Position numbers and translations under genes: made by a program
Part shown: positions 58,882-64,000 of the stretch, in pieces
How positions within the stretch are numbered: position 1 is the first letter of the stretch
Layout of the letters: each line of letters begins with the position of its first letter
Notes under the pieces: model-generated
Seen by the model: the letters and a program-made list of their open reading frames with translations, nothing else
What the model was told of the DNA's origin: nothing
Database searches by the model: none
Assembly (NCBI GenBank): GCA_031376385.1
Contig: JANMDQ010000013.1
Coordinates: forward strand, 62,001-126,000
DNA: 64,000 nt
Source of the DNA: Aquisediminimonas sp031376385
GTDB taxonomy: Bacteria; Pseudomonadota; Alphaproteobacteria; Sphingomonadales; Sphingomonadaceae
Direction of reading: 5' to 3'

Positions 58882-59676
58882 TCAATGCGAACTTACCGCC
58901 GATGGATACATCCATGAACGTGATCCGCTACGATCAAATGGGGTCCACTCACCGTCAGGCAGTGCCAGTCGGTCTGCCACAGCGTAAAGCACTGCCGGGT
59001 TGACGCCAAGGCCGCAATGGCTGCCATAGACTTCAATATTATCTGTTAGTGGTGCATCTGGTTCCATGCAATTCTGCCACGCGACCACGCCGTCGCTCTT
59101 TGAGAAAATCGCAGTGGAACGGCACGGCGGCGGCAATTCGCTTTCGGCCAATTGTTCTTTCACCGCTTTGTCTTCAATCCTGCTGCCAGTGGCCCATTCA
59201 TACATCCGCCACACCGTTGTTGCACGCGGATCTCCAACGATCGGCGAACCCAGCGTTATCACTTGGCGAACCATGTCAGGACGACGGCGCGCCAGTTGAC
59301 GGGCCATCATTCCGCCAAGCGACCAACCAACAAGGCTAACCTTTTCACCGGTTTCGACGAAAATGTCTTCCAGCCGAGCAATGAGCTTTTCGCCTTCAGT
59401 GCCAATGGCACGCGGCCCCAAATTGCGGCCCAATTCCCAAGCATAAGCATCGTAGCCCAGACCGTCGAGATAGTTGCGCAGGATCGCGGTCGACGTATCC
59501 GTTGTCACGAAACCGGGAAGGACCATCACGGGATGGCCGTCACCACGCGGCGCAGTTGACAGCCAAGGCAACGCAAATGGCAGTGATCCGAATTCAAAGA
59601 AGGCCCGGGGGGCCTCAGTCATCGCATAAAAAAGTGAAGGGGGAAGACGACGAGTGGATTGGGTATTACGCAGCAA
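58882..59676 (-). CDS. Alpha/beta hydrolase family protein
   Basis: A 264-residue alpha/beta-fold hydrolase. The nucleophile elbow is GWSLGG, the oxyanion region is PVMVLPGF, and the C-terminal GSHCGLGVNP carries the probable catalytic His. I start it at a TTG at 59676 because AGGAGA lies 6 nt upstream; a further upstream TTG (59748) has no such site. It resembles lipase/PGAP1-like hydrolases. Lying next to WS/DGAT and the PHA synthase genes, it may be a lipase or depolymerase for stored lipid; this is inference from context. Confidence 0.82.
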   Translation of the reverse strand: MLRNTQSTRRLPPSLFYAMTEAPRAFFEFGSLPFALPWLSTAPRGDGHPVMVLPGFVTTDTSTAILRNYLDGLGYDAYAWELGRNLGPRAIGTEGEKLIARLEDIFVETGEKVSLVGWSLGGMMARQLARRRPDMVRQVITLGSPIVGDPRATTVWRMYEWATGSRIEDKAVKEQLAESELPPPCRSTAIFSKSDGVVAWQNCMEPDAPLTDNIEVYGSHCGLGVNPAVLYAVADRLALPDGEWTPFDRSGSRSWMYPSAVSSH

Positions 59677-60563
59677 CGGAATTCTCCTGAAAACCCCAAA
59701 CACTATCGAGGTTTGGACGGAAGTTACGAGTTGCAAAGCAAAACGCAACCCTAAGATTCACCCTTAGCCCATTTTTGCTAGGGCCTCTCGCAATACAGTC
59801 TTTTGGACCTTCCCCATCGTATTGCGCAGCAATTTATCCACAAAAATGATAGCCTGTCGGCGTTTTGAACGAGCAGGTGTCGCACCTTAACCTGCAATTG
59901 ATCATAGATTTTATGTCGATACCACCGACCCGCCCGTTCCGGTTAAGGACATACTTTGTGATTAAGTCGGTACATCAGTGGGATCTTGAGCGCTGGTCTG
60001 GATCATCCCCCAATCCTAACCGCGCCCGCCGTCATTTCAATCCCGGCGGCTTCCGAAGGGGGCTGCGCTCAGAGAGAGACAGCGCGCAGCCCCGCCCTCA
60101 AGTGCGACCCGAGGGGAACTGGAAACTCAAATCAATCAATTTGGAGGCCGGCAGCCACCTAAATGACTGCCGACCCCCTCCCCCGATACGCGACCCGAGG
60201 GAAACTCGAGGGGTGGCAAGCAACACGCGCTGACCCCTCCCCCGAATAGGCAACACGGGGAACCTGATGAAACTTGAAAAGCTACGCTTATGTCAGGGCT
60301 TGTTCAGCCGCACTGACCGACTGCAATTCGCCAAATGGTGACGAAGCGGCATGTCCTTCTTCTCCATCACTTTAGAAGCTGCGTCGCGTGCACCTTCCCT
60401 CTCGTGATGTGTTTTAACTACACGCGCTCGGTTGAGGCTTTCCTGAACGAAATCGTCAGAAAGGCCCGAATCCTGCAAACAAATGTAAAATGTGAACTTT
60501 GATCGCGCCGCAAACCCGCTAAATCCGCTTTATCTTAGCTCAATCGACCGCCAAAGGCCGTTC
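59677..60563. other. Long intergenic region, 887 bp, with degenerate GC-rich repeats
   Basis: No strong gene. Three diverged copies of a roughly 45-nt motif with cores CGACCCGAGGGGAACT (about 60108), CGACCCGAGGGAAACT (about 60189) and CAACACGGGGAACCT (about 60252) are spaced about 60-80 bp apart, two of them preceded by a CCCCTCCCCCGA run. A plus-strand frame at 59865-60233 crosses the repeats and has a composition unlike a protein. A short minus-strand frame at 60293-60478 is listed separately. Confidence 0.45.
60293..60478 (-). CDS. Possible small protein, unrecognised
   Basis: A 61-residue frame from a TTG (MQDSGLSDDFVQESLNRARV) with protein-like helical composition and a basic middle. 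No ribosome-binding site is evident and I know no family for it. It could be a small conserved protein or the remnant of a larger gene. Confidence 0.25.
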   Translation of the reverse strand: MQDSGLSDDFVQESLNRARVVKTHHEREGARDAASKVMEKKDMPLRHHLANCSRSVRLNKP

Positions 60564-61613
60564 ATGAATCATCCTGTCAGGAAATATCTGTTCAATTTAC
60601 TGATAGTGTTATTCGCGGGCGGATCCCTCATTTTGCTGTTTGGCGATGGACCTCGGCCTGATCAACCTGTGCGCGGCCAATCGATCACTGTCAGTGCACG
60701 CCCATTTTTGATTCCACCGGGCAATGTCGACATCCCGACATCGCTGTCACTCAAACTATTGGACGCTTGGGAGCTGAATTCGAAAACAAGAAGTTTTGGC
60801 GGGCTGTCAGGGTTGCAGGTCAGCGGCAATTCGCTTGTCTTCATGTCAGATTCGGGTGCCATGGTGAGGCTGGTGCGCGGCGAATCTAATAAAAATTGGC
60901 GCGGGACAATTAGCGCGCTGCCGAACGAATGTTCTGCTGATGGTCCTAAGAAGGAACGCGACACCGAATCGATTATCAGTGACCCCAAGACGGGAACATT
61001 GTGGATCGGATTTGAAATGCGCAACGGAGTCTGCCGGATCGCATCGCCTGAATATGGCGGAACAAGATTTTATCAGCCGGAACCCATGAAGGCGTGGCCG
61101 AACACCGGGGGGGCGGAAGCAATGGCCAAGCTGCGTGGCGGCAGTTTCCTGATCTTTGCCGAACGCCCGCAGGATAGCGGCCCCATTGCAGACTTGTTGC
61201 TGTTTGATCGCGAGCCGACCGATCCGGCGGCCAAAGTAACGCAAATGGGGTATCGCCCCCCAACCGGATACCGACCCGTTGATGCCGCCCAATTGCCCGA
61301 TGGACGCATCCTCGTTCTCAATCGTCGTTTCCAAATCCCTTTTGCTTTCTCGGCGCGGCTGAGCATCATTGACTTACCAACCTCGATCCGCGGGAAGATT
61401 TGGGGCGGGCCGATTGTTGCGCGCTTTGATGGCGATGTCCTAGGCGAAAATTTTGAAGCCATGGCAATTGATAATGACGGCGAAAATCTGACTATCTGGT
61501 TAGCCACCGATGACAACTATATGGATATTCAACGCACGCTTCTGCTGCGCTTTATTTGGCCGGGTGCCGCCCGATCAAAGCATGGGGTTGAGGGACGTCA
61601 AAAGCCGCGCTAA
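60564..61613 (+). CDS. Exported esterase-like phytase family protein (PF13449-like)
   Basis: A 349-residue protein from the ATG at 60564 (MNHPVRKYLFNLLIVLFAGG). An upstream GTG at 60492 is possible. An N-terminal signal/anchor is followed by a beta-propeller-type domain of the 'esterase-like activity of phytase' family (FGGLSGLQVSGNSLVFMSDS, ERDTESIISDPKTGTLWIGF, GENFEAMAIDNDGENLTIWL). The function in bacteria is mostly unknown; phosphate ester hydrolysis is only suggested by the family name. It stands 27 bp before the PHA genes. Confidence 0.82.
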   Translation: MNHPVRKYLFNLLIVLFAGGSLILLFGDGPRPDQPVRGQSITVSARPFLIPPGNVDIPTSLSLKLLDAWELNSKTRSFGGLSGLQVSGNSLVFMSDSGAMVRLVRGESNKNWRGTISALPNECSADGPKKERDTESIISDPKTGTLWIGFEMRNGVCRIASPEYGGTRFYQPEPMKAWPNTGGAEAMAKLRGGSFLIFAERPQDSGPIADLLLFDREPTDPAAKVTQMGYRPPTGYRPVDAAQLPDGRILVLNRRFQIPFAFSARLSIIDLPTSIRGKIWGGPIVARFDGDVLGENFEAMAIDNDGENLTIWLATDDNYMDIQRTLLLRFIWPGAARSKHGVEGRQKPR

Positions 61614-61640
61614 GCCTTGGCACCAGAGAGGAATACCATA

Positions 61641-61991
61641 ATGACAGCAGGGCCTACCGCCGATCCATTTTCCTTCTTTCGCGAAGCGCTGACGCAGTGG
61701 GAAAAATCTGCAAACGAAATTGGCACTAAAGTGCTTGGAACTGAAAAAGCCGTTGAAATGATGCATAAAAGCACAACAGCTTCGCTTCAGATGCAGAACG
61801 CCATGAAGGATGGCATGAACAAAGCTCTGGCGGTGGCGAACATGCCGAGCAAAGCAGATATCGACGCCCTATCAGCCCAGATTGGTACATTGGAGGGCCG
61901 GCTGGCGCGGATCGAAGATTTGTTATCTGGCACCGGCGCGACTGCAACGCCCAAGCCGAAACGAACGCGGACTCCTCCTGAGAAGTCTTGA
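61641..61991 (+). CDS. Small PHA granule / PhaE-like accessory protein
   Basis: A 116-residue protein from the ATG at 61641 after GAGAGGAA. An amphipathic helical N-terminal half (FSFFREALTQWEKSANEIGT) leads to a coiled-coil segment (SKADIDALSAQIGTLEGRLA) and a basic proline-rich tail (PKPKRTRTPPEKS). The pattern resembles the C-terminal part of PhaE and small phasin-type proteins that activate PHA synthase. It lies directly before phaC, with 11 bp between the genes. The role as synthase subunit is inferred. Confidence 0.7.
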   Translation: MTAGPTADPFSFFREALTQWEKSANEIGTKVLGTEKAVEMMHKSTTASLQMQNAMKDGMNKALAVANMPSKADIDALSAQIGTLEGRLARIEDLLSGTGATATPKPKRTRTPPEKS

Positions 61992-62002
61992 AAGGCGCCC
62001 TT

Positions 62003-63073
62003 GTGAATCAAGCTGCAACAGATCCGCTAAAGGCTGCCACTGCCGACTTTGAGAAGCTTATGCAGCGCAGCATCAAGGGTCTCAACTATTTTACATCACC
62101 TGCGCCAGCAACTGGCGTGACGCCCAAAGACACCCTCATTTCGCGCGGCACAATGCAGTTGCACCGCTATCGACCGCTGGTCGAAGAAGTTTACCGCGTT
62201 CCGATCCTTCTTGTCATGGCCACCACCAATCGCGGGTTTATTTTTGACCTTGCCCCGGGCCAAAGCCTTGCCGAATTTCTTCTAAAGGCTGGTTATGACG
62301 TTTTCATGCTGGAATGGGAGCCGCCCCGTGCAGACGAAAAAAACCTCGGCATGGATGATTATGTGCTGGATTTCCTTCCCAGCGCCGTCGCACGTGTTCT
62401 GAAAGAAACAGAAGAAAGCGAACTTTCCGTAATCGGCTATTGCTTTGGCGGCGTGCTATCGCTGCTTTGGGCTTCGCTTGAAGGGCAAGGCGTTCTGAAA
62501 AACCTGATTACCTTCACTACGCCCGTCGATTTTGGGAAAATGGAGCAGTTTCAAAAATGGTCAGACAAGCGCTTTTTTGACGTGGACCGCCTTGTCGCGA
62601 ACTTTGGCAATTGCCCGCCTGAACTTCTCTTTTCCAGCTTTGACAACCTCCGCCCCGGCAGCACCGCCGCTGCGCAAGTGCGACTGTGGGATAATATGTG
62701 GAATGACGAATTCGTCAAAGGATATCGGATGATGGAGCGGTGGACGACCGACATCCTTCCCCTTGCCGGTCGCTATTTCGCCGAAACAACGAAGCAGTTG
62801 ATGTGGGACAACGCCCTGATGAACGGCACGATGCAAGTTGCAGGGCGCAAAGTTGACTATGGCAATATCAAAGCATCCTACCTTCATGTCGCGGCACAAT
62901 ATGACCATATTGTGCCAACGGCTGCATCGGAGGCTTTGGTCGGCATGGTCGGATCGGACGATAAGCAAGAAATTGTCCTCAAAGGAGGGCATGTGAGCCT
63001 AGTTGCGGGGCCGAATGCGGTACGGCGGCTTTGGCCACAATTAGATGAATGGCTTCAGGAGCGCAGCCTGTGA
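62003..63073 (+). CDS. phaC: Poly(3-hydroxyalkanoate) synthase, class III-like PhaC
   Basis: Polymerises hydroxyacyl-CoA into storage polyester. The length of 356 residues matches class III/IV synthases (about 355) and not class I (about 590). The lipase-like box GYCFGG carries Cys147; Asp301 (QYDHIVP) and His330 (GGHVSL) complete the triad. The N-terminal YRVPILLVMATTNRGFIFDL is typical. I choose the GTG at 62003 because AAAGG lies 7 nt upstream; a TTG at 61988 overlapping the previous stop codon is also possible. The small PhaE-like gene directly upstream fits a two-subunit class III enzyme. Confidence 0.9.
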   Translation: MNQAATDPLKAATADFEKLMQRSIKGLNYFTSPAPATGVTPKDTLISRGTMQLHRYRPLVEEVYRVPILLVMATTNRGFIFDLAPGQSLAEFLLKAGYDVFMLEWEPPRADEKNLGMDDYVLDFLPSAVARVLKETEESELSVIGYCFGGVLSLLWASLEGQGVLKNLITFTTPVDFGKMEQFQKWSDKRFFDVDRLVANFGNCPPELLFSSFDNLRPGSTAAAQVRLWDNMWNDEFVKGYRMMERWTTDILPLAGRYFAETTKQLMWDNALMNGTMQVAGRKVDYGNIKASYLHVAAQYDHIVPTAASEALVGMVGSDDKQEIVLKGGHVSLVAGPNAVRRLWPQLDEWLQERSL

Positions 63074-63648
63074 ATGATTTTCCCCAGACAATTGACTGCA
63101 AAGGCACGCCAGTCACTCTCAACAGCTTTCAAGTCGGTGATATGGCCGCAGTGGAGGCCTTTGCCCAAACTGTGCCTATGCACGACCTGCTGTTCCTAGG
63201 CCGTGACATTCGCCATCCTAAAGTCATCAAGGCGTGGGCAGAATCCATTGTCGAAGGTGACATTGTCAGTTTGCTAGCGTGGCTTGGCCCAAAAGTCGTC
63301 GGGACAAGCGCGATTGTCCGCGACCGGCTTGGATGGTCCCCGCATGTTGCAGAGATTCGCTTGCTTGTTAGTGAGGATGTGCGCGGTCTTGGCCTCGGGC
63401 GGATGCTGTTGCAACATAGCTTTGCGATGGCTGTGGACGGCGGCGCGGAAAAGCTGATTGCCCGGATGACGCCGGACCAGAAGGGCGCGATTTCCATGTT
63501 TGAGGAAATGGGCTTTCGCGGCGAAGCGCTGCTGCGCGACCATGTGCGTGACGGCAATGGGGATGTTCATGATCTCGCGATTTTCAGCCTGAATGTGGGC
63601 CGAATTGGAGCCAGCCACGGGGCCTACGGGTTCAGCGAGGTCTATTGA
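63070..63648 (+). CDS. GNAT family N-acetyltransferase
   Basis: A 192-residue acetyltransferase from a GTG that overlaps the phaC stop codon (GTGA), so it is translationally coupled. The GNAT motif A is visible: IRLLVSEDVRGLGLGRMLLQ (R-G-L-G-L-G-R-M). It is followed by LIARMTPDQKGAISMFEEMG. The substrate is unknown; a role in CoA or protein acetylation linked to PHA metabolism is speculative. Confidence 0.85.
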   Translation: MNDFPQTIDCKGTPVTLNSFQVGDMAAVEAFAQTVPMHDLLFLGRDIRHPKVIKAWAESIVEGDIVSLLAWLGPKVVGTSAIVRDRLGWSPHVAEIRLLVSEDVRGLGLGRMLLQHSFAMAVDGGAEKLIARMTPDQKGAISMFEEMGFRGEALLRDHVRDGNGDVHDLAIFSLNVGRIGASHGAYGFSEVY

Positions 63649-64000
63649 GCCGAGCGATGCTGAGCCCGCAAGAAATCACGAGCTTTGCCCAGCATCTTGT
63701 TGACCATCTCGGTGCAAAACATCTTCATGTCTCCAATGTCCGGCGCTTCCACGGCGGCGCATCGCGGGAGACTTATGGGCTGGATGTCACAATTGACGGC
63801 ACCCCGCGCGGGCTGATCGTGCGGCGCGACCCGGCGGATAGTTTGATCGATACGGAACGCGCGTTGGAATTTGCGGCCTATCGCAGCTTTGCGGATAGCC
63901 CTGTTCCCGTGCCGCGCGCCATATGCCTTGTCGAAGATGCCAGCATCATCGGCGCGCCCTATTTTGTGATGGAACGGATTGACGGCGGACAAGCGGAAAG
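63645..64000 (+). CDS. Phosphotransferase (aminoglycoside phosphotransferase-like), partial at right edge
   Basis: The N-terminal 118 residues of an APH/ChoK-like kinase: FHGGASRETYGLDVTIDG (nucleotide-binding loop), GLIVRRDPADSLIDTERALE (with the lysine-equivalent position as R), then VPRAICLVEDASIIGAPYFV and MERIDGG. Such proteins in sphingomonads often neighbour acyl-CoA dehydrogenases. The start is TTG at 63645, overlapping the GNAT stop codon (TTGA), or ATG at 63657. The frame is open to the end of the window. Confidence 0.8.
   Translation, partial: MSRAMLSPQEITSFAQHLVDHLGAKHLHVSNVRRFHGGASRETYGLDVTIDGTPRGLIVRRDPADSLIDTERALEFAAYRSFADSPVPVPRAICLVEDASIIGAPYFVMERIDGGQAE

Noticed and set aside
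59865..60233. 122-codon plus-strand frame in the 59.7-60.5 kb gap
   Set aside because: Composition is R/P/N-rich, it spans degenerate repeats and resembles no protein family.

Overview
The window looks like a chromosomal segment of an alphaproteobacterium of the order Sphingomonadales. Supporting signs are two TonB-dependent receptors, the clpS / DUF2585 / gmk neighbourhood, an adrenodoxin-reductase-type ferredoxin reductase, a class III-like PHA synthase, and the 'cttcgacaggctcagcccgaacg' type of dispersed palindrome that is common in sphingomonad genomes. The genus cannot be fixed from the sequence alone. No rRNA, CRISPR array, phage or intact transposase was seen.

Left part (1-27.4 kb) is ordinary chromosome. 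It carries a LolCDE/YbbAP-like ABC transporter divergent from a TesA-type esterase, then an isomerase, an SDR, clpS and DUF2585 on the minus strand. The plus strand follows with gmk, tRNA-Leu(TAG), tig, gpmA, a DUF805 protein, tRNA-Leu(CAA) and a PlsC-like acyltransferase. Next come a siderophore-type TonB receptor behind a likely Fur box and a second TonB receptor ending in a strong terminator. An HscC-type Hsp70 is coupled to a membrane-anchored J-like protein. The remainder holds a D-aminoacylase-type amidohydrolase, a GNAT protein, ferredoxin-NADP reductase, DUF2141, a fatty acid hydroxylase, clpB and an MHS-type MFS transporter.

Middle-left part (27.4-32.5 kb) looks like a decaying accessory island. 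It holds a 333-bp MITE-like element with about 33-bp terminal inverted repeats, an MFS gene cut to 88 codons, a SnoaL-like protein overlapping a Tat-exported intradiol dioxygenase, an 18-codon stub, a DAACS symporter and a broken VOC gene. A solo copy of the MITE end is joined to the 3' remnant of a second SnoaL gene.

Centre (32.5-53.7 kb) is the most interesting part. A single 14.1-kb gene encodes a 4,695-residue repeat protein with an N-terminal LEPR/FDGA-type motif, a DUF4347 domain, 25 tandem-95-type cadherin-like repeats and 15 putative Ig (He_PIG-type) repeats. It is followed, with tiny gaps or overlaps, by a TolC-like outer-membrane lipoprotein, a short HlyD adaptor, an HlyD adaptor with an extra N-terminal sensory-like domain, a fusion of an M50 (site-2) zinc metalloprotease with an HlyD arm, and a SleB-family cell-wall hydrolase. 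No ABC exporter ATPase lies in the operon and no RTX repeats lie in the substrate. I read this as a candidate ABC-less, protease-containing export or surface-anchoring system for the giant protein. motAB follow immediately.

Right part (54-64 kb) deals mainly with carbon and lipid storage: an amidase, a wax ester synthase/DGAT with a lysine/alanine-rich tail, an alpha/beta hydrolase, a phytase-like esterase, a small PHA granule/PhaE-like protein, PhaC, a GNAT protein and the start of a phosphotransferase. A 39-nt element occurs twice in intergenic DNA, at 18.2 kb and 53.7 kb, in opposite orientations.
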